A stretch of 64,000 bases of DNA from an uncultured Fodinibius sp. (GTDB lineage: Bacteria > Bacteroidota > Rhodothermia > Balneolales > Balneolaceae), in assembly GCA_913057775.1 (NCBI GenBank), contig CAJXOG010000001.1, positions 558,001-622,000 on the forward strand. Direction: 5' to 3'. Positions within the stretch are counted from its first letter, which is position 1, and each line of letters begins with the position of its first letter. Made by a program: the position numbers and the translations under genes. The notes beneath the pieces were generated by a model that was not told the DNA's origin, made no database searches, and saw nothing but the letters and a program-made list of their open reading frames with translations. Shown one piece after another: positions 52,695 to 61,577 of the stretch.

Positions 52695-54269
52695 TTAACC
52701 TGAATAACGATCTAATTGATTTAAAAACTGATTTGTTGATTCTTTAATGGCTTTTTTGTCCTTATCAGATTTCTTGTCATACATATTCACCATAAAACTG
52801 TTACGTCCGCTTACCTCAAAAGCTTCACGCTCTTCATCTACAAAATTCCAATATAAATAATTAAACGGGCAGGCTTTCTCACCTGTTTTCTTGGTTACGC
52901 TATATTCACACGACGTGCAATAATTGCTCATCTTGTTGATATAGTTCCCGCTACTTACATACGGCTTCGAAGCAAGCACGCCTCCATCCGCAAACGTTGA
53001 CATTCCCAACACATTGGGTAATACTACCCATTCATAGGCGTCCACATAGGCAAACCAAAACCATCTGTTGAGCTCACGCGGATCTGTTCTGGTAAGATTA
53101 CTAAAATTGCTTAATACCATAAGTCGCTGAATGTGATGCGAATAGCCCTGCTCAATAACCGGCTTTAAGCTTTGCTGCAGGCAGTGCATGTTCGTATTAC
53201 CGGTCCAAAATAATTCCGGGAGCGACTCATCAAAATCAAGAAAATTAGTATCACGAACTTCCGGCATCATAGCCTCATAATAGATACGGACGAATTCACG
53301 CCATCCCAAAATTTGCCGCACCAATCCTTCAACCGAATTGATAGGCGCCTTACCATCCTTATAAGCCTGAATGGCCCGTTCACAAATTTCCCATGGCAAC
53401 AGTAATCCGTTATTCAAATAAAGCGATAGTGTAGTATGGAAAAGCGTAGGTTCGTCCGTAGCCATGGCATCTTCATAGGGACCAAAATCAGCAAGCCGTT
53501 CTTCTAAAAACTCATCAAGCAGTTGGAGTGTCTGCTCTCGGGTTACCGCATATTGAAATCCATCCAGCTTACCAAAATGGTGCTGATGTCGATCTGACAC
53601 AAGTTTTATTACTTCTTGAGTAATTGCATCCGGCTCAAAAGATGTAATATCGGGAACAGAATATCCTTTGGGCAGGGGTTCACGGTTATCCTCATCATAA
53701 TTCCATTCTCCTCCTTCGGGCTCATCGCCATTCATTAAATAACCGGTTTGCCTTCGCATATCCCGATAGAAATATTCCATACGGTAGCCGGGTTCAATAT
53801 TCTCTTTCCAAGCATCTGAATCCGCAAAGAAGAAAGCGTTGGGAATTTCTGTAATCCTATCCTCAAACGCATTTTTCACCTCACGAAGTCGCTTGCGACT
53901 ATCCCACTCCGAAGGCGTCATGTATGTAAGTGAAAAACTTTTATTTTCATTTAGAATCTCTGATACGCCACCATCAAAATGTTGATCAGTAGTATGGTAG
54001 TAAATAGGATAACCCTCTTCATAACACTTCACTGCAAAGTGACGCATTGAACTGAGGACATAGGCCAATTTCTTTTTGTGATAAGGCAATGAAGCAGCTT
54101 TGGCTTTAGCCTCTATAAATATCAACAAAGGCTTTTCTTTGCGTATCCAATCGGGCCAGACCGACAAGTTTAACTGGTCGTGTAGAATAAAAATTGCTTG
54201 GTCAAAAGTATCCGGATCGGATTTATTTATGCGGCTGTCAATTTCTTTTAGATACGGCCTAGATGACAT
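52695..54269 (-). CDS. iron-sulfur bacterial photolyase/cryptochrome (FeS-BCP, PhrB-like)
   Basis: A 524-residue member of the [4Fe-4S] photolyase/cryptochrome group, whose Agrobacterium member PhrB repairs (6-4) photoproducts. Four Cys fit the cluster: C363 (MHCLQQSL), C451 and C454 (NYCTSCEY) and C467 (EKACPFNYLYW); spacings 88, 3 and 13 match PhrB (350, 438, 441, 454). N-terminal FILHDQLNLSVWP, flavin-region LTRTDPRELNRWFWFAYVDA. Complements the class II enzyme. Confidence 0.95.
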   Translation of the reverse strand: MSSRPYLKEIDSRINKSDPDTFDQAIFILHDQLNLSVWPDWIRKEKPLLIFIEAKAKAASLPYHKKKLAYVLSSMRHFAVKCYEEGYPIYYHTTDQHFDGGVSEILNENKSFSLTYMTPSEWDSRKRLREVKNAFEDRITEIPNAFFFADSDAWKENIEPGYRMEYFYRDMRRQTGYLMNGDEPEGGEWNYDEDNREPLPKGYSVPDITSFEPDAITQEVIKLVSDRHQHHFGKLDGFQYAVTREQTLQLLDEFLEERLADFGPYEDAMATDEPTLFHTTLSLYLNNGLLLPWEICERAIQAYKDGKAPINSVEGLVRQILGWREFVRIYYEAMMPEVRDTNFLDFDESLPELFWTGNTNMHCLQQSLKPVIEQGYSHHIQRLMVLSNFSNLTRTDPRELNRWFWFAYVDAYEWVVLPNVLGMSTFADGGVLASKPYVSSGNYINKMSNYCTSCEYSVTKKTGEKACPFNYLYWNFVDEEREAFEVSGRNSFMVNMYDKKSDKDKKAIKESTNQFLNQLDRYSG

Positions 54270-54346
54270 TTTATAACATTTTATTCAATGAATGAGTTAT
54301 ATCAATATATTTAATGACTTCGAAGTTCCACTAAAGTGTATTTACT

Positions 54347-54832
54347 ATGACCAAACCAATTATTGGAGTTATGGGTCCCGGTGATGGAGCCTCTCAAAAA
54401 GATATAGACAATGCCTATGAACTTGGGAAATTGATTGCTGAGCAAAATTGGATTCTTTTAACAGGAGGAAGAAATTTGGGCGTGATGGAGGCTGCCTCTA
54501 AAGGAGCAAAGCATTCGGGAGGGTTAACTGTTGGTATTCTGCCATCCGAAAACAAAGACGGCATGTCCGAATTTGTTGATATCCCTATCTGTACGGGCTT
54601 GGGAAGTGCGCGTAATAATATCAACATCCTTACATCGGATGTGATAATAGCCTGTGGAACGGGTGCAGGAACCACCTCAGAAGTCATGTTAGCTCTTAAA
54701 TCTGATAAACTGGTACTACTTTTAAATCCATCAGAAAATTTGGTAAACCTGCTGGATGAACTGCCCTATCCTAAACCCAATCTTACCTCTTCTCCACAAA
54801 ATGCTCTTGACCTAATTCGTCAAACTATGTAG
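54347..54832 (+). CDS. LOG/TIGR00725-like Rossmann nucleotide-binding protein
   Basis: A 161-residue protein with the TIGR00725/LOG pattern: IIGVMGPGDGASQKD at the N-terminus, LTGGRNLGVMEAASKGAK, GILPSENKDG and ACGTGAGTTSEVMLAL. Relatives include cytokinin-nucleotide phosphoribohydrolases and uncharacterised proteins. Actual activity unknown. Divergent from the photolyase operon. Confidence 0.82.
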   Translation: MTKPIIGVMGPGDGASQKDIDNAYELGKLIAEQNWILLTGGRNLGVMEAASKGAKHSGGLTVGILPSENKDGMSEFVDIPICTGLGSARNNINILTSDVIIACGTGAGTTSEVMLALKSDKLVLLLNPSENLVNLLDELPYPKPNLTSSPQNALDLIRQTM

Positions 54833-54850
54833 ATAATTTTCTTTTTCAGT

Positions 54851-54878
54851 TTGACAAAAAGATTAATACTATTATATT
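54851..54878 (+). promoter_or_regulatory. putative promoter overlapping the BlaI operator
   Basis: TTGACA (54851-54856) and TATATT (54873-54878) with a 16-bp spacer resemble sigma70-type elements; the TATATT box lies inside the operator palindrome, so repressor binding would occlude it. It differs from the TAnnTTTG type seen elsewhere here. Confidence 0.5.
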
Positions 54879-54886
54879 AGTATTAA
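54863..54886. promoter_or_regulatory. BlaI/MecI-type operator palindrome
   Basis: TTAATACTA - TTATAT - TAGTATTAA is a perfect 9-6-9 inverted repeat, 56 bp upstream of the BlaI-family gene. The core TACTA-N6-TAGTA equals the half-site arrangement of the classical BlaI operators (TACTA-N6-TAGTA). This implies autoregulation of the BlaI-BlaR1 pair. Confidence 0.78.
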
Positions 54887-54942
54887 CTGATTAGGACTTA
54901 GCAATAAACAGAACTTTCCAATAATAATACAATAGCAAATAG

Positions 54943-55326
54943 ATGAAAAAATCACTGACTCCACTTGGAGAAACAGAAATGGAAGTGCTCAATCACGTTT
55001 GGGATATGGGTGAAGCAACGGTAAAGCAAGTCCGTAAACGAATTTTAGAAGACCGGGAAGTAGCCTATACCACCATAATGACTGTTATGAAAAATCTGGC
55101 CGAAAAAGACTTGCTTAAATATCGTAAAGATGGCGTAACGTACGTATACAGTCCTGCCCAAAAACCAGCGTCGGTCCGTTCAAATCTTATCAGTGATTTA
55201 ATGAAAAAAGCGTTCAAGGGATCTCCCAAAGAGCTGGTGCAAGCTTTAGTGAACAGTGATGACTTGACGTCAAAGGACTTGAAAGAAATAAAATCTATGA
55301 TTGATAACATGGAGGATGATCAATAA
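54943..55326 (+). CDS. BlaI/MecI/CopY family transcriptional repressor
   Basis: A 127-residue winged-helix repressor. LTPLGETEMEVLNHVWDMGEATVKQV and AYTTIMTVMKNLAEKDLLKYRKDGVTYVYSP cover the DNA-binding helices and wing, and the C-terminal half (ISDLMKKAFKGSPKELVQALV) is the dimerisation domain cut by activated BlaR1-type proteases in known systems. Stop overlaps the start of the BlaR1-like gene (TAATG). Operator at 54863-54886. Confidence 0.93.
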   Translation: MKKSLTPLGETEMEVLNHVWDMGEATVKQVRKRILEDREVAYTTIMTVMKNLAEKDLLKYRKDGVTYVYSPAQKPASVRSNLISDLMKKAFKGSPKELVQALVNSDDLTSKDLKEIKSMIDNMEDDQ

Positions 55327-56951
55327 TGGAATTCGTTAACCTACTTCAATCGTTTGGCAATCAGATGATCGGAAATTTTTGGCTTCCGGTGGTAGTTTGG
55401 ACCCTGGTCGCTACCCCCCTTGCGTTAGTTTTGCATAAATGGGAATCGCTCCAACCTATCTATCACTATCACAGCCGCACAGCTCTTCTCTTAGTGCTTC
55501 CGCTCGGAGTGCTCGGGGCTTACTTGGTGGATTTTATCAGCAGTGCCACGCAGGCAACAGGTGAAGGCATGTTTATTGTGATTCAAAATCCAATAACGGT
55601 TTCCGGGGCTACTGCAGAACCCTCTGTCCTAAGTGGATTGAGCAATCCAAATTTTTGGATAGGTACTGGTAGCATAATTGCCGGATTAGTTGCAACAGCA
55701 CTTGTCCTTAAACTTATTTTCGATTTTGTTCAACTTAAAAATATAGAGCAGGACTTAGAATTTTCTCTACTTACAAGTGAGAAAGACTTGATGGAAAATC
55801 TCCCATCCGCAAGTAAAAAGTACCGAAACACATTAATTGCCTACTCTCAAAATACAAACATCCCATATACTTATGGATGGCTTTCCACAAAGATTGTTGT
55901 CCCTGCTGATTTAAAGGAGCAACCGTCTGCCCTTGCAATGGCCGTGCAGCATGAGCTAATCCACATTAAAAATCGTGATTTTCTCCTGAACAGTTTTCTT
56001 ATAGTTATAAAATCCTTTTTCTGGTTTCATCCACTTATCCATAACCTCTATACATCACGGGAAGAATACAGAGAAGTGATATGCGACAGCGAGGTTTTGG
56101 CCAACAAGGAATTTTCCCAAAAGAAATATGCCTCTCTCCTCTTTGAACTTGCGAAACGAGATAATCAACAAAAATTGGCTCTGAGTATGGCCGTTAATCC
56201 TTCTTCACTTAAAAAACGTATTCAAATTATGTCTAACCAAAATAATCTCTCTATGAACTTTCGATCGAGTTTTCTAATTACCTTCTTCGCTGCGTCACTG
56301 TTAACACTCACCATCTCTTGCACTGATATGTCACAAGATGGCATTACCAACAGCGAAGTTGAAAAAACACAATCGCAGATGACATCAGCTGATGAAGATA
56401 AACTGCCACTCTTCATCATTAATGGGGAAGAATATACAGACAAGGATAAAGTAACTCGATTAAAGTCAAAATATATCAAGCATATCCAAGTGCTAAAAGA
56501 GCAAGAAGCAACTAATCTATATGGCAGTAAGGCAAAAAATGGCGCTCTTAAAATTACCTTGAATAATCCCGAAAAAGCTTTTTCAGACTTAAAAGATGAA
56601 GAAATGTTAGTTGTTCAAAAATCTGATAGTGAAGATTTTTACCATACCGTTGAAAATATGCCTGAACTTAAAGGAGGGCTTGCTTCGCTCCAACAAAAGA
56701 TTAACTATCCTAAAAAAGCCCGCGAGGCTGGAGAACAAGGCCGAGTAGTGGTAAAGTTTATTGTAAACAAACAGGGAGTGGTTGAAGATCCGGAAGTTGT
56801 AAAAGGAGTAAGTGAATCCCTTGATCAAGAAGCTATAAGAGTAGTAAAGCAAGCCGAATTTGTACCCGGTAAACAAGATGGCAAGCCAGTAAAAGTACAA
56901 TATTCCTTGCCCATCACCTATCAACTACCTGATAGCAAACAAGATTCATAA
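55326..56951 (+). CDS. M56/BlaR1 family metallopeptidase with TonB-like C-terminus
   Basis: A 541-residue membrane sensor-protease. N-terminal helices surround the M56 domain with zinc motif HELIH (His209-Glu210...His213) and NSFLIVIKSFFWFHPLIHNL. A further helix (about 315-332, SFLITFFAASLLTLTIS) follows, then a region with PLFIINGEEYTDK...LYGSKAKNGALKITL, resembling the TonB-receptor plug signature, and a TonB C-terminal-like domain (about 445-535: INYPKKAREAGEQGRVVVKF, AIRVVKQAEFVPGKQDG). There is no penicillin-binding sensor domain. Co-translated with the BlaI-like repressor. Confidence 0.9.
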   Translation: MEFVNLLQSFGNQMIGNFWLPVVVWTLVATPLALVLHKWESLQPIYHYHSRTALLLVLPLGVLGAYLVDFISSATQATGEGMFIVIQNPITVSGATAEPSVLSGLSNPNFWIGTGSIIAGLVATALVLKLIFDFVQLKNIEQDLEFSLLTSEKDLMENLPSASKKYRNTLIAYSQNTNIPYTYGWLSTKIVVPADLKEQPSALAMAVQHELIHIKNRDFLLNSFLIVIKSFFWFHPLIHNLYTSREEYREVICDSEVLANKEFSQKKYASLLFELAKRDNQQKLALSMAVNPSSLKKRIQIMSNQNNLSMNFRSSFLITFFAASLLTLTISCTDMSQDGITNSEVEKTQSQMTSADEDKLPLFIINGEEYTDKDKVTRLKSKYIKHIQVLKEQEATNLYGSKAKNGALKITLNNPEKAFSDLKDEEMLVVQKSDSEDFYHTVENMPELKGGLASLQQKINYPKKAREAGEQGRVVVKFIVNKQGVVEDPEVVKGVSESLDQEAIRVVKQAEFVPGKQDGKPVKVQYSLPITYQLPDSKQDS

Positions 56952-56999
56952 ATTTTCTGCTGTCTATATGTAAAAACTTACATAATTTCACTTTGCTTT

Positions 57000-57030
57000 A
57001 AAGCGGAGCTTCATAGGTTCCGCTTTTTTT
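57000..57030 (+). terminator. terminator of the BlaI/BlaR1 operon
   Basis: AAAGCGGA (57000-57007) pairs with TCCGCTTT (57019-57026), followed by TTTTATTTTATT. It ends the two-gene regulator unit. Confidence 0.85.
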
Positions 57031-57082
57031 ATTTTATTAAGGGTGATTAAAAGAAGGATATCATTAACTACATAAACTGCTT

Positions 57083-57766
57083 GTGAAAAAAACAGCAGCG
57101 TACGGGGTCCATTTATTCACTGCTTTAGGTGCAGGACTTGGCTTATGGGCACTGATATTAACATATAACGGGTTTTACAAAGAAACGGTTTGGGTACTTG
57201 CCGTAGCTGCCATCATCGATTCTGTTGATGGAGCGTTGGCACGACTTACGCAAACTAAAGAACATGCACCGGCTATTGACGGTGCACTAATGGACAACAT
57301 CGTTGATTTCCTCACGTGGACCATTGCTCCCCTACTCTGGATTTTTGCAACGATGAACATTCCCACTTGGACACTCGTAATTTGTGCCATAGCAAGCGTA
57401 TTTGGATTTTCTAATACCAAAGCTAAAACAGATGATCACTTTTTTCTGGGCTTCCCATCCTACTGGAACATTGTCGTATTCTACATTTTTCTTCTTGAAC
57501 TGCCCATTACTTTTGCTTCCGCAGTCTTATTACTGTTTGCAATCGTAACATTTTTACCTGTTAAATTTGTTTATCCATCCCGCACTGAATATTTGCGTCC
57601 ATTTACATTAATCCTCGGCGGAGTCTTTACGCTCCAGCTTATTGCATTGCTATATTATTTTGATCAATCCCCGCCATGGTTAATTTACAGTTCCTTTCTG
57701 TTTCCATTCTACTATTTTGGACTTTCCTTTTTTGTAAATATCAAATCACCCGAAACATCTCGCTAA
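57083..57766 (+). CDS. CDP-alcohol phosphatidyltransferase (phosphatidylcholine-synthase-like)
   Basis: A 227-residue integral-membrane enzyme, start GTG at 57083. The CDP-alcohol motif DGALARL...DGALMDNIVD (DG-xx-AR ... G-xxx-D-xxx-D) is complete. LGFPSYWNIVVFYIFLL and the overall length resemble phosphatidylcholine synthase (Pcs), which joins CDP-diacylglycerol with choline, but other alcohols (e.g. serine, glycerol-P) cannot be excluded. At least six hydrophobic helices. Confidence 0.8.
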   Translation: MKKTAAYGVHLFTALGAGLGLWALILTYNGFYKETVWVLAVAAIIDSVDGALARLTQTKEHAPAIDGALMDNIVDFLTWTIAPLLWIFATMNIPTWTLVICAIASVFGFSNTKAKTDDHFFLGFPSYWNIVVFYIFLLELPITFASAVLLLFAIVTFLPVKFVYPSRTEYLRPFTLILGGVFTLQLIALLYYFDQSPPWLIYSSFLFPFYYFGLSFFVNIKSPETSR

Positions 57767-57819
57767 CTCTATCGTATTATCCCAACAAAGATAAACGAAA
57801 CCATTAACTGATATTGCTT

Positions 57820-58002
57820 ATGGGAGCTCGATTAAAAAAATCTCGCACTGATAAAATGATCACCGGTGTCTGCGGTGGCATTGCTGAATACCTGGGATGG
57901 GATCCCACGATCGTGAGAATTATTTTTGTGATTACCACTTTCCTTGGATGGGGTAGCCCTGTTCTCCTTTATTTCATTCTTGCTTTGGTCATGCCAGAAT
58001 AA
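57820..58002 (+). CDS. PspC-domain protein
   Basis: A 60-residue protein beginning MGARLKKSRTDKMITGVCGG at ATG 57820 (a TTG two codons upstream is less likely). IAEYLGWDPTIVRIIFVITT and a C-terminal membrane helix (FLGWGSPVLLYFILALVMP) are the standard PspC domain, found in envelope-stress regulators and as small stand-alone proteins. Confidence 0.9.
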   Translation: MGARLKKSRTDKMITGVCGGIAEYLGWDPTIVRIIFVITTFLGWGSPVLLYFILALVMPE

Positions 58003-58089
58003 CTCTCCTCAAGCGGTGGAATCAGTTTTGAAATTATTGCCCTATTTCATAACTATGGATAGTTATTCACTTTAACGAAGAATCCAGTT

Positions 58090-58941
58090 ATGAGAATAGG
58101 CATCGTTGGCCCTGCCGACCGAGCAGTTGCATGGGAAAAACATTTGCGTCCCCATCGCACTGTCTCAGAAGTAGTTATAGCCGGTAAACTATCTGAGATT
58201 GGTGATGTTGATGCGTGCCTATTGATGGATGAGCACTCTGAAAACCTGGATCGCTTACTTACAGCAGTAAAGGCTGGATATCATACGTTTTTGGTTGCTC
58301 CTATCCCCACTCATACCAAGCAGGTTGAAAAAATTTACCATGCCGCAGAGGAATCAAATGTTCTTGTACAATTTTCACACTGGCCCACCCTTGCTCCTGC
58401 TTCAAAATGGATGGCAAAAAAAATCGGAAAACCTTCATTTCTGCAAATTAATCGTGAGCTAAATTATTCAGAATTTGTAGAGTCAAATCATCCTTTCGAG
58501 TATTATTGGATTGATGAGCTCGCATTTTGCCTACGCTGGATAAACGGATCAGTCCATCACATTGATTTAAAAACAGTTGAGCTTTCAGAAAATCATTTGT
58601 ACGCACTACATATGATGTTACGCTTTGAGAGTGGGGCAACGGCAAATATATTTGTCAACGTAACAGCAACCCGTTCTCGTCATCATCGGCTGGCTGCAAA
58701 CAATCATTTTATTTTGGACTGTGATGTAATAGAACAATCTGTTCGGTTAGGGGAAGAGAATGGAGATGGGCACTTATTTTTCAACAGCAAATCTTTCGAT
58801 GCCAGTAAAGCGGCTGAATTAGCGTCATTAAGCTTTCTGAAATCTATCCAACTTAATCGGGAAACAATTTATAATGCCTACCATCTGTGGGAGTTAAATA
58901 AAACGATCGATAAGATTAAAAAGAGACTGACCCGTGTTTAA
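58090..58941 (+). CDS. Gfo/Idh/MocA-like oxidoreductase, divergent
   Basis: A 283-residue protein. The N-terminus MRIGIVGPADRAVAWEKHL is a Rossmann nucleotide-binding start, followed by AVKAGYHTFLVAPIPTHTKQ (usual EKPxA position here reads VAPIP) and a beta-sheet domain. The catalytic Lys of the EKP motif is missing, so activity is doubtful. Overlaps the convergent fadH-like gene by 4 bp. Confidence 0.6.
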   Translation: MRIGIVGPADRAVAWEKHLRPHRTVSEVVIAGKLSEIGDVDACLLMDEHSENLDRLLTAVKAGYHTFLVAPIPTHTKQVEKIYHAAEESNVLVQFSHWPTLAPASKWMAKKIGKPSFLQINRELNYSEFVESNHPFEYYWIDELAFCLRWINGSVHHIDLKTVELSENHLYALHMMLRFESGATANIFVNVTATRSRHHRLAANNHFILDCDVIEQSVRLGEENGDGHLFFNSKSFDASKAAELASLSFLKSIQLNRETIYNAYHLWELNKTIDKIKKRLTRV

Positions 58942-59798
58942 TCTCCTTTTTTGTGCATCATCTTAAAGAACCCTTTCAGCTCTTCGCGAGAACCCAACTT
59001 ATCAATAAAGTTAAACTGTCCGGCAGAAAGACGTTCGCCGCCGTCAATAACCACGCATTCTCCAGTTATATACGGCGCCATATCCGACATCAATAACGTA
59101 GCAAGATTCGCCAGTTCTTCTTTATCTCCATACCGTCCGGCAGGAATTTTAGAAAGGAATTTCTTTTCTGCACTTTCATCGGGTACCAATCGCTCCCAAG
59201 CGCCTTTGGTAGGAAATGGTCCCGGTGCTATGGCATTTAAACGGATGTCATATGTTGCCCATTCATAGGCCAGTGACCGCGTCATAGCCAGTACCCCCGC
59301 TTTACCACATGCGGATGGCAGCACAAATGCCGATCCGGTATCCTCGGAATACGTCGTTACCATATTCAGAATGTTCCCCTTTTTCTTCTCATCAATCAGA
59401 TAGTTGCCAAATACATGCGTGCAGTTAAATGAGCCGTGCAAAACGATATCGACCACGGCTTTAAATCCACCGGGACTCAAATCTTCGGAGGCCGACAAAA
59501 AGTTGCCGGCTGCATTGTTCACAAGTCCAGTCATCCCTCCAAAATCGGATACAATTTCTCCGATCATCTCTTTGATACGATCGTAATCGCGAACATCAGC
59601 CACATAATATTTTACCGAACTGTCATTGGCAGCTTTCTCAATTTCATTGACGGCCTTTTGGAGCTTTTCTTCGGTCCGTCCACAAATAGCAATATTGCTG
59701 CCCAATGACGAAAACTTTTTCGCCATGGCCAATCCCAATCCACTGCCACCGCCTGTAATTAAAATCGTTTGATCCGCTAGCGTATCAGAAGTAAACAT
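58938..59798 (-). CDS. fadH: SDR 2,4-dienoyl-CoA reductase (FadH-like)
   Basis: 286 residues from ATG 59798 (MFTSDTLADQTILITGGGSGLG); an upstream start at 59882 adds 28 residues before the Rossmann fold and is rejected. The glycine motif, LVNNAAGNFLSASEDLSPGG and LNAIAPGPFPTKG resemble the SDR-type dienoyl-CoA reductases (B. subtilis FadH). The usual YxxxK is SACGK: Tyr replaced, a feature also found in peroxisomal DECR. Downstream of fadA in the beta-oxidation operon. Confidence 0.8.
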   Translation of the reverse strand: MFTSDTLADQTILITGGGSGLGLAMAKKFSSLGSNIAICGRTEEKLQKAVNEIEKAANDSSVKYYVADVRDYDRIKEMIGEIVSDFGGMTGLVNNAAGNFLSASEDLSPGGFKAVVDIVLHGSFNCTHVFGNYLIDEKKKGNILNMVTTYSEDTGSAFVLPSACGKAGVLAMTRSLAYEWATYDIRLNAIAPGPFPTKGAWERLVPDESAEKKFLSKIPAGRYGDKEELANLATLLMSDMAPYITGECVVIDGGERLSAGQFNFIDKLGSREELKGFFKMMHKKGD

Positions 59799-59909
59799 AT
59801 ATTTGTCCTTATAATTGAACGCATATGACACCGATAAAACGGATAAATACAGATTATTTACAACCTGCGGACATTCGCTCAATCAGTGTACTCAGCGTTC
59901 TATTTCAAT

Positions 59910-61097
59910 TTAATTAAGATTCTCGAAAATACCGGCGGCGCCCATACCTCCGCCTACGCACATAGTTACCATCCCGAACTGTTTATCCAGTCGTTTCAAA
60001 TCGTGTAAAATCTGTGTCGTCAGCTTCGCACCGGTACAGCCGAGCGGATGTCCCATTGCAATAGCCCCACCGTTTATATTGACGATATCTTCGTCCAGCC
60101 CAAGCTCGCGAATTACTGCCAGGGATTGAGCCGCAAAAGCCTCATTTAATTCTATCAAATCGATATTCCCTAAATCAAATCCGGTTTGCTTAAGGACTTT
60201 TGGCACCGCCTCGACCGGCCCAATGCCCATAATTTCGGGCGGAACTCCTGCTACAGAAAAACCATGATATTTAGCAATAGGCTCAAGACCTAATTCATCA
60301 GCTTTTTCGCGACTCATCACAATAACTGCAGCCGCAGCATCATTCATCTGAGATGAATTTCCGGCCGTCACAGATCCACCCTGCTTAAAGGCAGGGTTCA
60401 ATTTCGCTAATATTTCCTTAGAAGTATCGCGCCGTGGGCCTTCATCAATGTCTAAAATAAACTCGGTTTCTTTTACTTCGCCATCAGCCGTCACCTTCTT
60501 CTCTTTAACTTCTATAGGCACAATCTGATCATCAAAATAGCCTTCATCCCAAGCCTTTAGCGCCCGCTGGTGACTACGATAGGCAAAAGCATCCTGATCT
60601 TCGCGGCTTACGTCATATTTGTCGGCTACATTTTCGGCCGTTAATCCCATGTTAATATAAATTTCGGGATAATTATCCACTAAGTCGGGATTCAAACGCG
60701 AAACATATCCGCCCATCGGCACCAGCGACATGGACTCTACGCCCCCGGCAATAATCACATCGGCACCGCCCACCATAATACGTTCGGCAGCCTGGGCGAT
60801 GGTCTGTAACCCCGATGAGCAGAATCGATTCATCGTGGCAGCGGGAACAGAAGGTGGTAATCCGCCCAGCGCAGCGCATTGACGCGCGATATTCAATCCC
60901 TGTGCCGCTTCGGGAAAAGCACAGCCCATAATCACATCATCAACCTGTTCGGGCTGAAGATTCGGAGCCCGCTCCAAGAGGTTTTTAATCACTTCTCCAC
61001 CCAGTGTATCCGGTGAAGTAAAACGAAGTGATCCCTTATTTGCTTTTCCGGTTGGTGTTCGCGCAGCAGCAACAATCACAGCATCTTTAGTAGTCAT
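59910..61097 (-). CDS. fadA: acetyl-CoA acyltransferase FadA (thiolase)
   Basis: A 395-residue degradative thiolase. Nucleophilic Cys in [52 protein letters not shown] and the final [11 protein letters not shown] are complete. Together with fadN upstream it forms the beta-oxidation cycle; a four-helix-bundle gene lies between them. Confidence 0.95.
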   Translation of the reverse strand: MTTKDAVIVAAARTPTGKANKGSLRFTSPDTLGGEVIKNLLERAPNLQPEQVDDVIMGCAFPEAAQGLNIARQCAALGGLPPSVPAATMNRFCSSGLQTIAQAAERIMVGGADVIIAGGVESMSLVPMGGYVSRLNPDLVDNYPEIYINMGLTAENVADKYDVSREDQDAFAYRSHQRALKAWDEGYFDDQIVPIEVKEKKVTADGEVKETEFILDIDEGPRRDTSKEILAKLNPAFKQGGSVTAGNSSQMNDAAAAVIVMSREKADELGLEPIAKYHGFSVAGVPPEIMGIGPVEAVPKVLKQTGFDLGNIDLIELNEAFAAQSLAVIRELGLDEDIVNINGGAIAMGHPLGCTGAKLTTQILHDLKRLDKQFGMVTMCVGGGMGAAGIFENLN

Positions 61098-61113
61098 ATG
61101 TTGAATGTATTAA

Positions 61114-61122
61114 GTAGAAAGT
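61114..61122. repeat. left inverted heptad repeat flanking the four-helix-bundle gene
   Basis: GTAGAAAGT (61114-61122), followed by TAAAGAGT. It is the exact complement of ACTTTCTAC at 61563-61571 on the far side of the gene. Confidence 0.55.
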
Positions 61123-61130
61123 TAAAGAGT

Positions 61131-61484
61131 CTATTGCGTCAAACTCTGCCTTAAAGCATAAATCATTTTTTGGATTTCAATAAGTCTCTTTCTGAATTCA
61201 TTATATTTTTCTTCATCCAAAAACTCTAAGTTTTTTGAAATTTTAAGCTGTGTTTCCAATTCGTAACAAGAACCAGTTGAAATATTTAGAAAATGCTTGA
61301 ATTCCTTTTTAGATTCTCGACCCGCACCTTCAGCAATGTTTGAACTAATAGAAACGGCACTTCGTCTTATCTGGCTTGTTAAACCATATTGCTCTGTTTT
61401 AGGAAAATTTTCTGTTTTATCATAAATATTAGTTGCCAATTCAACAGCTTTATCCCATACATCTAAATCCCGAAAATTATTCAT
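61131..61484 (-). CDS. four-helix-bundle protein (S23/IVP family)
   Basis: A 117-residue protein matching the four-helix-bundle (23S rRNA intervening-sequence-like) family: MNNFRDLDVWDKAVELATNI, SQIRRSAVSISSNIAEGAG and ELETQLKISKNLEFLDEEKY. The family is often found in rRNA IVS or as stray single-gene insertions and is usually of unknown function. Here it interrupts a fatty-acid operon and is flanked by inverted heptanucleotide repeats. Confidence 0.88.
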   Translation of the reverse strand: MNNFRDLDVWDKAVELATNIYDKTENFPKTEQYGLTSQIRRSAVSISSNIAEGAGRESKKEFKHFLNISTGSCYELETQLKISKNLEFLDEEKYNEFRKRLIEIQKMIYALRQSLTQ

Positions 61485-61548
61485 AGTAACAGTCTTTTTT
61501 AAAATTATTACCTATAAGTAAGACTGCTCTATATGAACTAACTTACAA

Positions 61549-61571
61549 ACTTTATACTTTCGACTTTCTAC
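61549..61571. repeat. right heptad repeat flanking the four-helix-bundle gene
   Basis: ACTTTAT-ACTTTCG-ACTTTCT-AC, three units with period 7, ending ACTTTCTAC (61563-61571), which is inverted relative to GTAGAAAGT at 61114-61122. Confidence 0.55.
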
Positions 61572-61577
61572 GAATAA

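Noticed and set aside
58090..58941. Calling the Gfo/Idh/MocA-like protein a functional dehydrogenase
   Set aside because: The EKPxA motif is missing at its expected place, so only the fold is supported.
59799..59882. Upstream start for the fadH-like gene
   Set aside because: Adds 28 residues before a Rossmann fold that normally begins within 10-15 residues of the start.
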